A stretch of DNA of 64,000 bases. It comes from Paraglaciecola sp. 20A4. Its GTDB lineage: Bacteria > Pseudomonadota > Gammaproteobacteria > Enterobacterales > Alteromonadaceae. The notes under the pieces are model-generated. The model was not told the DNA's origin and searched no databases. It saw nothing but the letters and a program-made list of their open reading frames with translations. Shown here in pieces: positions 56,121 through 64,000 of the stretch; positions within the stretch are counted from its first letter, which is position 1, and each line of letters begins with the position of its first letter. Made by a program: the position numbers and the translations under genes. The stretch covers positions 43,560-107,559 of the forward strand of contig NZ_WTPY01000014.1 in the NCBI RefSeq assembly GCF_011378905.1, given 5' to 3'.

Positions 56121-57180
56121 CTATGTTGACCTAAAAGCCTTCAAGTCTTTTCCAAATAAAAGAATAGATTTTAGAAAACTAACATTATTTTCTGGAATAA
56201 ATAATAGCGGTAAAAGCTCTATTATTCAGGCCATGAGGATGTTTTATCAGGCGGCGGATGGTGAATCACCTTTATTGCAAGGACATGGCACAGTAAATGA
56301 AATGCGTTCAAAGTTTTCATCGCCTACTGAAGTAATTCAAATTGAATTTGGTTTCACCGATGGATGTCACTCAATTTTAAAAATTGATGGTTCGATAGTA
56401 GAGAAACCTTCAAGAGTTCCTGTGCATAGTTACATTGGTGCAGATAGACTTGGACCAAAAACTTCTCTGCCTCTTCTAAGAGCATTGGTGGACTATCCAA
56501 GAGTGGGTGATCAAGGTGAGTTTGTCCTCGATTATTTACAGCATTTAGGCGATTGTATTTTGCCTGATGCTTTAGTTCACGAAAAAGCACAAGGCAAAAC
56601 ATTGGAATATGTTTTAGCCGGGTGGTTGAATGAAATATCTCCAGGCGTAGAGTTTTCATTCAAACTAAATAATAAAGCTGATATAGCTCATGCTGAAATT
56701 GATAGCTATAGACCTACAAATGTTGGCTTCGGATTAAGTTATACATTACCTGTGATTACCGCGATTTTGGGTATGGCAGTGGGTTCTCCTTTAGGTGGAT
56801 GGACTCAAAGTTGGGGGGCGAGGTGGGAAGAATTAAAAACAACAAACGGTGCTGTAGTTATTATTGAAAACCCTGAAGCTCACTTACATCCACAAGGGCA
56901 AACTGCTATGGGAAGACTAATTGCGCTTGCTGCAGGATGTGGGGTGCAAATGGTTGTTGAAACACATAGCGATCACCTGATGGATGGTATACGAATAGCT
57001 GTAAAAGAAATGAAGATAGATGCTGAAGATGTTGCTTTTCACTATTTAACCAAAAACTCTAAAGGTATTAGTGAGGTGGCAACGCCAAAATTGGACCAAA
57101 ATGGCAAGTTAGAGTTTTGGCCAGATGGTTTTTTTGATCAAACACTTAAGAATAGAGCTCAACTAGCAAGGAAAAGCTAA
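56113..57180 (+). CDS. AAA ATPase with DUF3696 (OLD/SMC-like) embedded in BREX
   Basis: A 355-residue ATP-binding protein of the ABC/OLD type. Walker A is SGINNSGKSSII (about 27-38). Q-loop/signature region segments include YIGADRLGPKTSLP and VGFGLSYTLPVI. Walker B with catalytic Glu is VVIIENPEAHLHPQGQTAMG (about residue 252), and the H-loop is VETHSDHLMDGIR. The C-terminal WPDGFFDQTLKNR is the DUF3696 mark. No Toprim nuclease domain is present. GGGAGTGAAA precedes the chosen ATG; a GTG six bases earlier is possible. It overlaps the DUF262 gene, suggesting stoichiometric production of a complex. Confidence 0.85.
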   Translation: MINYVDLKAFKSFPNKRIDFRKLTLFSGINNSGKSSIIQAMRMFYQAADGESPLLQGHGTVNEMRSKFSSPTEVIQIEFGFTDGCHSILKIDGSIVEKPSRVPVHSYIGADRLGPKTSLPLLRALVDYPRVGDQGEFVLDYLQHLGDCILPDALVHEKAQGKTLEYVLAGWLNEISPGVEFSFKLNNKADIAHAEIDSYRPTNVGFGLSYTLPVITAILGMAVGSPLGGWTQSWGARWEELKTTNGAVVIIENPEAHLHPQGQTAMGRLIALAAGCGVQMVVETHSDHLMDGIRIAVKEMKIDAEDVAFHYLTKNSKGISEVATPKLDQNGKLEFWPDGFFDQTLKNRAQLARKS

Positions 57181-57183
57181 ACA

Positions 57184-58083
57184 ATGGAACATGTTATTTG
57201 TTTGAACTCAAACAGCTTTCCTGCAGAAAACAAAAAAATTGCTATGGAACTATTTGAAGATGCTCTGCAGGGAGTTTTGGCATTAAATAATGGTGTGGAT
57301 AGGTATGCTCTATTCCATGACGACCAAGATGGTGGTGATTTGAATTCATTTCAATTAGCAGATGATTTTTCATTTCAAGAATTTAAAAATGAATTGAAAA
57401 ATAATAATGACATGGACCTACTTTTATTTTTAGAAGAAATCGATGATAAAAGCCCTGCTTTAGATTTTATAACAGAAGATGTTTTTGACGATATCGCAAC
57501 ATTTAGTTTTTATATGCCAAACCAAGCGATACCGCTGTACCCAGACGTTCTGGGATTATCTTGGTTTTTGCAAGCGGTCTTATTGAGTATACCAACACAA
57601 GCACATTGGGACACTGAACGGGTATTTATTGCTCGTACTGAAGATGGTCGTTATGTAGATGAGCGGTTAACTTTAAAAAATATTGCAAGATTAGACCACG
57701 GTCAACAACTGTTTGATGATTTCAATGCTGTTGATATTCAGGCGATATGCCAAAATTGCCACGTAACTTCTGACTTTATTGATTGGTATGAAGACTTAAA
57801 ACCTGAGAATCAACTTAGAGTATCAGACAAGCTTAAACTTGCAGTTACTAGAGAATTTAATGGTGGTGAGCCATTATTTAAAACTTTAAATGATGCTGAG
57901 GGATTAAGAGAAATCCGATTTTCAGCATATGCTGGAGGTGCGATAAGACTTCTTTTCAAATCATTAGCAGGGGGACAGCAAGCTATACTTTTAGGATTCC
58001 TAAAGAAATCCAATAGGGAGGGCTATAGTAGCAATATTGATGCTGCAAATGATTTATATGGTGAGATTGAACAGGTACATTAA
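57184..58083 (+). CDS. BREX-embedded protein with RelE/HigB (Gp49)-like C-terminus
   Basis: A 299-residue protein of otherwise unknown family. Residues 1-200 are acidic and unassigned (FATFS... segments, VLGLSWFLQAVLLSIP). Residues about 225-297 resemble Gp49/HigB-type RelE-fold toxins: EPLFKTLNDAEGLREIRFSA, then GGAIRLLFKSLAGGQQAILL, then GFLKKSNREGYSSNIDAAND. These match the family pattern of a basic strand pair, a hydrophobic GF-KK strand and a terminal helix. It starts 3 bases after the ATPase gene and pglZ starts at the base after its stop. No separate antitoxin gene is present; the N-terminal part could play that role. Inference only. Confidence 0.65.
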   Translation: MEHVICLNSNSFPAENKKIAMELFEDALQGVLALNNGVDRYALFHDDQDGGDLNSFQLADDFSFQEFKNELKNNNDMDLLLFLEEIDDKSPALDFITEDVFDDIATFSFYMPNQAIPLYPDVLGLSWFLQAVLLSIPTQAHWDTERVFIARTEDGRYVDERLTLKNIARLDHGQQLFDDFNAVDIQAICQNCHVTSDFIDWYEDLKPENQLRVSDKLKLAVTREFNGGEPLFKTLNDAEGLREIRFSAYAGGAIRLLFKSLAGGQQAILLGFLKKSNREGYSSNIDAANDLYGEIEQVH

Positions 58084-60396
58084 ATGAAATTAATAGATAT
58101 ATTAAGCCAACAAATCAGAAGCTCTGCTCAATATAATACCAGTATGCAGGATAAGCCAATTGCGATTTTGTGGACTGATAAACTAAAGCAATGGCAACCG
58201 GCGATGTCACTATTGCAAGCTGAAATGCCTGAAATAGTTGTGTTAGGTGAGTATGAACCTAGTTTGAAACAAGGCCCTGCTATTTGGCTCAAATGTTTAG
58301 TAGCACAAACTTTACCTGATTTGGTCCTACCAGCAGGTAAAACGCCAATTATCTATTTACCTGGTCTGGAACGAAAAGACCTTAGAGCTATAGCTGAATG
58401 CCCAATATTTTTACAACCGCTTGCCGAATTACAATATCGTGGTTGTTGGTGGGCATATAATAGTGCAGGCCGAGATTGGACTGTAAACTCTTTCTTATTA
58501 TCAAAAGACAGAGGTGCAGGTCTTGATGTGGCACAGGATGAAAAATCACAAGTTGCTATGCTTAGAGTCTTGGCAGAAGTACTCGAGTCTGAGCAGAGTG
58601 ATCTGTCTAACCGACGACTTGAAGCCTCAGATTTTAACAAGTTAGTGTCTAACGATCCAATACGTGACCTGTTGAGTTGGATGAATGATGCTGAGTATTG
58701 TTCACAGAACTGGCATCACGCTCAATGGCAAGCATTTTCAGGTATCTGTGAAACAGAATATCACTTTAGTCCTAAGAAAGATGGTGTGTTAACTGCAGCC
58801 GAAATGTTATGTCAACGGCAAGGAATTTGGAATAACGTTTGGGAACGTTTTGAAGAGTCTTTCAATCGTTATCCTAAGCTACCTAGCGTATTGCTACTTA
58901 TTGAAGGTGATTTAGCTGCAGATGGTTCCAGCTATCCTATTTTGAATCTGCATGAAGAAGAATACTTATTTAAAGAATTAGCAGCTTTACTAGTTAAAAG
59001 CTCAAGTGCAGTAAGAACCGCTATTACTGAACTTGATAAACGACATAAAGCAAGAAGAAACTGGATTTGGAACAAGCTGGGTTTATCACCGCTTGCTAAT
59101 GTATTAGCAGATCTTGCAGTTGTGGCAAACCTTACACATGTTTCTTTTTCAGGAGCTACAGCCGAAGAAATGGCTGAACACTATAAGGCTGAATATTGGC
59201 TGGCAGATGAACATGCATTAAGAGTTTTAGAACCAGTATTAGAGCCAAAACAAGCTAAGGTAATACAGAGCCTACTTGCGATTATTTATAATCCTTGGCT
59301 CCAGGAAGTCGCGCAAAACTTTCAAAGTTTGGTTAGAGAGGGGAAATACCCAGGAGATAACAAAGTAAATGAAGCAACAGCTCAATATCAAGTAGGGGGA
59401 GAAGTTGTGTTCTTTGTCGATGGTTTACGATTCGATATTGCTCATAGGTTAGTAGCCAAGCTTGATTCTTATAGCGAAGTCTCATTGAATCATAACTGGG
59501 CAGCTTTACCTTCCGTCACTGCAACAGCAAAAGCTGCTGTTACGCCGGTGCATGATAGGCTTACAGGAAGGCCAACAGATAGAGACTTTAAGCCTAGTTT
59601 GAAAGACAATGACACGTCATTTTCAAGCTATTATTTGAAAAAATTTCTAGCAGAAAAAAAGTGGCAGTATTTAGCTGAAGGTGAAACAGGAAATCCTTCT
59701 GGGAATGCATGGGTTCAATCAGGTGATATTGATAAAGAAGGTCACATTAAGGGCATTAAATTAGCTGCTAGAATTGATATCTTACTAGAAGAAATAGAAT
59801 CAAGAGTTAAAGAGCTTCTTTCATATGGATGGCGAAAAATCCGTATTGTGACTGATCATGGATGGCTACTAACCCCACAATCAATGCCAAAAGTCGATAT
59901 TCCTAAACACCTAACCGAAACTCGTTGGGGAAGATGTGCTGTTTTAAAGGATTCTATTAAAAGTGAATATCTACAAGTGAATTGGTATTGGAATCCAGAA
60001 GTAAGTATTGCTATGGCTCCTGGTATTAGCGGATTTATAGACGGTAAATACTATGATCACGGTGGCTTAAGTTTACAGGAGTGTTTAACGCCAATTATTG
60101 AAGTTGTAAATACTGCTGCCGATATGTCGTCAGGTGTGAAAGCTTCAATTTCCAGTGTTCGATGGTTAGGATTGACGTGTAAAGTGGAAGTTGAAACCGA
60201 TGGTGAAGTCTATGTCTGCCTTCGTACAAGTCCAGCTGATCTATCCAGTGAAATATCTAAGCAAAAATTAGTTAAGAATGGCAAGTGCACTTTAATGGTT
60301 GAAGATGACTATGAAGGAACCGGAGCTGTTTTAGTTTTGGTTGATGGAAATGGTGAATTACTCGCGAAAAAACCAATGATTGTAGGAGACGAGTAA
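58084..60396 (+). CDS. pglZ: BREX protein PglZ (alkaline phosphatase superfamily)
   Basis: Core BREX component of 770 residues with a metallo-phosphatase-like domain. Visible are EVVFFVDGLRFDIAHRLVAK with the metal/nucleophile region (about 445), SVTATAKAAVTPVHDRL, IRIVTDHGWLLTPQSMPKVD with the D-H pair (about 590) and DHGGLSLQECLTPIIEV. N-terminal helices (1-300) match the type 1 PglZ layout. It begins immediately after the stop codon of the RelE-like gene, so the embedded module is translated together with the core. Confidence 0.92.
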   Translation: MKLIDILSQQIRSSAQYNTSMQDKPIAILWTDKLKQWQPAMSLLQAEMPEIVVLGEYEPSLKQGPAIWLKCLVAQTLPDLVLPAGKTPIIYLPGLERKDLRAIAECPIFLQPLAELQYRGCWWAYNSAGRDWTVNSFLLSKDRGAGLDVAQDEKSQVAMLRVLAEVLESEQSDLSNRRLEASDFNKLVSNDPIRDLLSWMNDAEYCSQNWHHAQWQAFSGICETEYHFSPKKDGVLTAAEMLCQRQGIWNNVWERFEESFNRYPKLPSVLLLIEGDLAADGSSYPILNLHEEEYLFKELAALLVKSSSAVRTAITELDKRHKARRNWIWNKLGLSPLANVLADLAVVANLTHVSFSGATAEEMAEHYKAEYWLADEHALRVLEPVLEPKQAKVIQSLLAIIYNPWLQEVAQNFQSLVREGKYPGDNKVNEATAQYQVGGEVVFFVDGLRFDIAHRLVAKLDSYSEVSLNHNWAALPSVTATAKAAVTPVHDRLTGRPTDRDFKPSLKDNDTSFSSYYLKKFLAEKKWQYLAEGETGNPSGNAWVQSGDIDKEGHIKGIKLAARIDILLEEIESRVKELLSYGWRKIRIVTDHGWLLTPQSMPKVDIPKHLTETRWGRCAVLKDSIKSEYLQVNWYWNPEVSIAMAPGISGFIDGKYYDHGGLSLQECLTPIIEVVNTAADMSSGVKASISSVRWLGLTCKVEVETDGEVYVCLRTSPADLSSEISKQKLVKNGKCTLMVEDDYEGTGAVLVLVDGNGELLAKKPMIVGDE

Positions 60397-60398
60397 TA

Positions 60399-62450
60399 AT
60401 GAATTTGGACGCATTAGACCAAAAAGCAGCTGAGAATTTTGAAGGTTACATCGTTAGAAAAGATTTAGTAAGGACCTTCGCTAGACAGTTCCCTGTTCCT
60501 ACCTATGTGGTTGAATTTATGCTCGGCCGATACTGTGCAAGTACAGATCCAGAAGAAATTGAGGAAGGTATTGAAATAGTTCAGCGTCAACTGTCATCAA
60601 GAACAGTTAGAGCTGGTGAAGAAGAGTTATTTAAAGCAAAAGCCTATAAAAATGGTTCTGTAAAATTAATTGATATTGTCAGTGCTCGTTTTAGCGATAA
60701 AGATAACGGATATATAGCATCTTTACCTAGCTTAAATCTAAACAAAGTTCGTATTGCTGATCAATTAGTTGATAGCAACGAAAGATTGCTAACGGGTGGT
60801 TTTTACGCGGAAGTTACACTTGAATATGATGCGATGATTGCCGAAGAAAGAGGCATGGCTTTTGGTATACGTGATGTTCGTCCTATTCAGTTGTCAAAAC
60901 GTAACGTACTAGATGTTCTCAATAAAGCTAGGAGTTCATTCACATCTGAAGAATGGAAAAACTTTTTATTACGCTCTATTGGATTAGAGTCAGAGAATCT
61001 AGACGAAAAAGCAAAAGACGCTATATTGGTGAGAATGATTCCATTCGTTGAACGTAACTACAACATGGTTGAGTTAGGCCCTCGTGGTACAGGTAAAAGT
61101 CACCTATTCCAACAAATTTCTCCATATGCACACCTGATTTCTGGTGGTAAAGCGACTATAGCTAAGATGTTTGTAAATAACGCCACAGGTAAAAAAGGTT
61201 TGGTTTGCCAATATGATGTTGTTTGTTTTGACGAGATAGGGGGGATCTCGTTTGATTCAAAGGAAGGGATCAACATTATGAAAGGTTATATGGAGTCTGG
61301 TGAATTTAGTCGTGGCAAAGAAAGTATTCGTGCTGATGGCTCAATGGTATTTGTTGGTAATTTTGATGTGGATGTAGAGCATCAACAACGAGTAGGACAT
61401 TTATTTGGACCTTTACCACAGGAAATGAGGGACGATACGGCTTGGATGGATAGAATTCATTGCTACCTTCCTGGATGGGATGTACCGAAAATGAGTAATG
61501 ACTTAACAACTGACCATTTTGGCTTGGTTAGTGATTTCTTTTCTGAGTGCTTAAGTCATCTTCGCTTTCAGAGCCGTGTATCAGTGATGCAAAATCGGGT
61601 TTATTTAGGAGGCGCCTTAAGTGGGAGGGATACAAATGCGGTAAACAAGACTGTTTCTGGTTTACTTAAGTTGATGTATCCAAGTCAGGATATGGATGTC
61701 AGTGATGAAGATTTAGAATGGGCAACACGATTAGCTTTAGAAGCTCGCCGTCGGGTCAAAGAACAACAAAAACGAATCGGTGCGGCGGAATATCGGAATA
61801 CTCACTTTAGTTATTTCATGGGTGAAGATGGCATAGAAAAATTTGTAGCAACACCGGAGTTACGATCTGATAGTGAGATTGGTGATGATCCGCTTGAACC
61901 AGGTCAAATATGGAGTATTAGTGAAGGTGGGGCCGACATTGATGACAATGCTGGCCTATATCGAATTGAAATAAACGAAGGGCCTGGACATGGTGTGAAA
62001 ATTTTGAATAACCCAATACCTAAGGCATTTAAAGAGTCAATGCGCTATGCAGAACAGAATTTGTATGCTCGAAGTGTAGAGTTGATTGGTAATGACCGTG
62101 ATCCACGTTCTCACGAATTTACAGTACAGTTAAGGGCGTTTGATGCAGCTAAGAAGGGAGCTAAATTAGGTGTGGCCGCATTGGTATCTATGTGTAGCAG
62201 TATGCTGAAAAAGTCCGTTAAAGGTGGCCTGATTGTTGTTGGCGAAATCAATCTTGGCGGTTCAATAGAGCCCATTCACAATGCCATTAACATTGCAGAA
62301 CTCTCCGTAGAAAAAGGTGCATGTTCTCTATTAATGCCAGTAACAGCTCGGCGACAATTGTATGATCTATCTGACGATATGGCGACTAAGATAGATATTC
62401 AGTTTTACAAGGATGCTAAAGACGCATTACTTAAAGCAATTGTCGAGTAA
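60399..62450 (+). CDS. brxL: BREX protein BrxL (Lon-like AAA+)
   Basis: Last core gene; 683 residues. The AAA+ part carries Walker A LGPRGTGKSHLF (about 226), Walker B VVCFDEIGGISF (about 275) and MVFVGNFDVDVEHQQRVGHL. The C-terminal Lon-protease-like domain (about 520-683) has GLIVVGEINLGGSIEPI. The position of the Lon catalytic serine appears as KKGAKLGVAALVSM without Ser, and the lysine motif reads IHNAINIAE, so proteolysis is doubtful. In studied systems BrxL forms DNA-binding rings. It follows pglZ by 2 bases. Confidence 0.92.
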   Translation: MNLDALDQKAAENFEGYIVRKDLVRTFARQFPVPTYVVEFMLGRYCASTDPEEIEEGIEIVQRQLSSRTVRAGEEELFKAKAYKNGSVKLIDIVSARFSDKDNGYIASLPSLNLNKVRIADQLVDSNERLLTGGFYAEVTLEYDAMIAEERGMAFGIRDVRPIQLSKRNVLDVLNKARSSFTSEEWKNFLLRSIGLESENLDEKAKDAILVRMIPFVERNYNMVELGPRGTGKSHLFQQISPYAHLISGGKATIAKMFVNNATGKKGLVCQYDVVCFDEIGGISFDSKEGINIMKGYMESGEFSRGKESIRADGSMVFVGNFDVDVEHQQRVGHLFGPLPQEMRDDTAWMDRIHCYLPGWDVPKMSNDLTTDHFGLVSDFFSECLSHLRFQSRVSVMQNRVYLGGALSGRDTNAVNKTVSGLLKLMYPSQDMDVSDEDLEWATRLALEARRRVKEQQKRIGAAEYRNTHFSYFMGEDGIEKFVATPELRSDSEIGDDPLEPGQIWSISEGGADIDDNAGLYRIEINEGPGHGVKILNNPIPKAFKESMRYAEQNLYARSVELIGNDRDPRSHEFTVQLRAFDAAKKGAKLGVAALVSMCSSMLKKSVKGGLIVVGEINLGGSIEPIHNAINIAELSVEKGACSLLMPVTARRQLYDLSDDMATKIDIQFYKDAKDALLKAIVE

Positions 62451-62864
62451 AAGAGCTTTAGATGGCCATTTATGACAAATAAATACAGTCGCTGATTCAT
62501 GGTTTAATATCTATCAGCGGTTCGATGTTTAACGATGAAATGCATTAAACCTCATTGTAACAACAAACATTTGATGATGATAATTAGCTATGTTGTATTC
62601 ACTGACTAATTCACTGCAGGTGTATCTTTGGATAGTTTTGGCAAGATCTCAGGGAGAATCAGTCAGGTATATTATAAACAATTACGTGATTCGAATATTA
62701 AGAAATATCGAAGAAATAAAGTAATTCAGATTATGTTTTAGATAAACTATTAGTGTTTAGATAATAAGTTACTAGATATCATAACCATAAAGATATTCTA
62801 TATTTTTGGCTATTCCCTTTGTTAATATTTTCAAATATTACAGGAAATACTGTAAGTCTTAAGT
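62451..62864. other. A/T-rich gap after BREX
   Basis: About 410 bases with no credible gene, no clear terminator hairpin and no copy of the ssrA-type attachment site. Confidence 0.5.
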
Positions 62865-63502
62865 ATGTTTAAATTGGACTAATTACTAGAAAAGTCAGAA
62901 GCTTTACATAGCGAGTTTATCAAGGTGTTTGACTATGGGCCTTGTGATAAAAGCATACGAATAGTTTCAAGTTGGTTGATGTGTTCTGTTCTGTAGCACT
63001 TGAGCACAGTGTTAGCGTGCGCCAATTAATGCTGTGTGGGAATTACACGTCTGCAATGTGTATCATACTTTCCCAGTTTGAAGCCCTGACAAGAGCCATG
63101 TGGCTCTTTTATGCTACAAGTGATGACAAGCTAGATAGTAGAGTTAATATTACTCAAAAGCTGACTAGTAGTGCTGATCAAAAGCCTAATAACGCGGACA
63201 TGATAAAGACTTTGGAAGGCAAGGCCCCAGAAGATGCTGTAAAAATGCTTAAAGACTTTAGAGACGTTCAATGGAAAGCTTTGAATTCATATGTTCATGC
63301 CGGTGCACATGTAATGCTAAGACACGGGGAAGGGTATCCAGTTGAGTTATTGGAACGGATAATAAAGTCTTCAAACGGACTGTTAAGCGTGACTGCGATG
63401 ATGGCAGCGATACTTACTAGAAATAAGATTATCACGAAAGACACTGCTGCAATTCAGAAGCGCCATGTTGACTGCTTACCTGAATTGTTACCTAATAATT
63501 AA
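62865..63502 (+). pseudogene. Broken DUF6988-like gene (nonsense codon and 5-bp duplication)
   Basis: The frame starting at ATG 62865 reads MFKLD, a TAA stop at 62880-62882, then LLEKSEALHSEFIKVFDYG and IRIVSSWLMCSV. At about 62983-62993 GTTCT is duplicated (GTTCTGTTCTG), shifting the frame. Removing five bases joins SWLMCSV directly to ALEHSVSVRQLMLCGNYTSA in the downstream frame, which stays open to 63502. The reconstructed protein, about 210 residues, resembles the DUF6988 family of uncharacterised bacterial proteins. Two independent lesions make it a probable pseudogene, although the 5-bp direct repeat could also be a slippage switch. Confidence 0.75.
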
Positions 63503-63677
63503 TGACTGTAATCACTACTTCCTGACGGAATTGCTTTAAGAAAGGAATGATTAAAGGATAGTCAACAAAACCAATTTTAATTGACCAATATTATTATATT
63601 GCGATATTTCAATTCGCCTACTATTGTTTTAAAAACAAACTGTTAACACAAGATTGATTATTTATAAGGAAATAATT

Positions 63678-63959
63678 ATGAAATTGATTTTACTCTTATT
63701 AGTAATTTTATTTTTAGTTCAAAGCTGTTCCTCAATTGAAGAAGGTGAGGTCGACTATGTCCGAACTATCGCCAATAAAAGCACCTTTGCAAAGAATAAT
63801 GCTCAATGTAGTCCAGAGTTATATGAACAGTCTGAATATACGCGAGCAGGTGTTACACGATCTTGTTATGAAACCTTGTATCGTAAGTATACTCAAGTCC
63901 CGCAAATAGACATTGACGAAAATTGTTCTGGTCAACTCCAACCGGACACTCTCTTTTGA
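63678..63959 (+). CDS. Small lipoprotein
   Basis: A 93-residue exported protein. MKLILLLLVILFLVQSC is a lipoprotein signal with a lipobox-like VQSC; the cysteine is residue 17. The mature part has four further cysteines (NAQCSPE, TRSCYE, ENCSGQ and the lipid Cys region) and no recognised domain. I start at the ATG after AAGGAAATAATT; the frame extends eight codons further upstream. Function unknown. Confidence 0.68.
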   Translation: MKLILLLLVILFLVQSCSSIEEGEVDYVRTIANKSTFAKNNAQCSPELYEQSEYTRAGVTRSCYETLYRKYTQVPQIDIDENCSGQLQPDTLF

Positions 63960-64000
63960 GATATTTCATATTTAATCGGTGACATATTGCCATTTGCTGT

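Noticed and set aside
62451..64000. Second copy of the ssrA-type attachment sequence closing the island
   Set aside because: I searched this end by eye and found no match to the 20-base segment, so the far boundary must lie outside the window.

Overview
The window looks like a chromosome segment of a marine gammaproteobacterium of the Alteromonadaceae type (Glaciecola/Paraglaciecola-like). This is inferred from the mix of glycolytic/acetate genes, a betI-betB-betA glycine-betaine cluster with a TonB-dependent receptor, moderate G+C and gamma-type gene families. I cannot name the species from sequence alone.

Region 1 (1-9.5 kb) is central carbon metabolism. It holds the 3' end of a GAPDH/erythrose-4-P dehydrogenase gene, ppsA (minus strand), gpmA-pfkA (plus strand) and ackA-pta (minus strand). 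Strong bidirectional hairpin terminators separate the convergent units. Region 2 (9.45-17 kb) is a choline-to-glycine-betaine operon: a BetI-type operator, betI, betB, betA, a short divergent BCCT-type transporter and a TonB-dependent receptor. A 7-bp tandem repeat and a minus-strand open frame without a normal start codon follow.

Region 3 (17.4-44.7 kb) is a contractile tail-like injection system encoded by about 19 co-directional, mostly overlapping genes. It sits behind a LuxR-type regulator with a degenerate receiver. Recognisable parts are sheath, tube, a tail-assembly-like protein, gpD-like hub, gpV-like spike, PAAR-like tip, gp25, baseplate J and probable gpI-like wedge. There are no capsid, packaging, integrase or lysis genes, and I see no AAA+ ATPase. 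Unusual components are a 1,108-residue helical protein, a zinc-phospholipase-C-like protein fused to about six membrane segments, two PASTA-type proteins, a protein with about 140 collagen Gly-X-Y triplets and a 1,219-residue BNR/sortilin-like propeller protein. A 30-codon ORF overlaps both its neighbours by ATGA just before the sheath gene.

Region 4 (45.3-64 kb) is a genomic island. At 45349-45368 lies the 3' end of a minus-strand ssrA (tmRNA) gene, still followed by its terminator but cut off inside the T-loop. This is the signature of an element integrated at ssrA. To its right is a type-1-like BREX phage-defence operon (brxA, brxB, brxC, pglX, pglZ, brxL). A tightly packed three-gene insert lies between pglX and pglZ: a DUF262 protein, a DUF3696-type AAA ATPase, and a protein whose C-terminus resembles RelE/HigB (Gp49) toxins. 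After BREX come a broken DUF6988-like gene (in-frame stop plus a 5-bp duplication frameshift) and a small lipoprotein gene. The other island end and any integrase lie outside the window.

The two most promising candidates for undescribed biology are the ATPase-less, membrane/PLC-containing contractile system with collagen and sortilin-like adhesins, and the DUF262/AAA/RelE-like module embedded in BREX.
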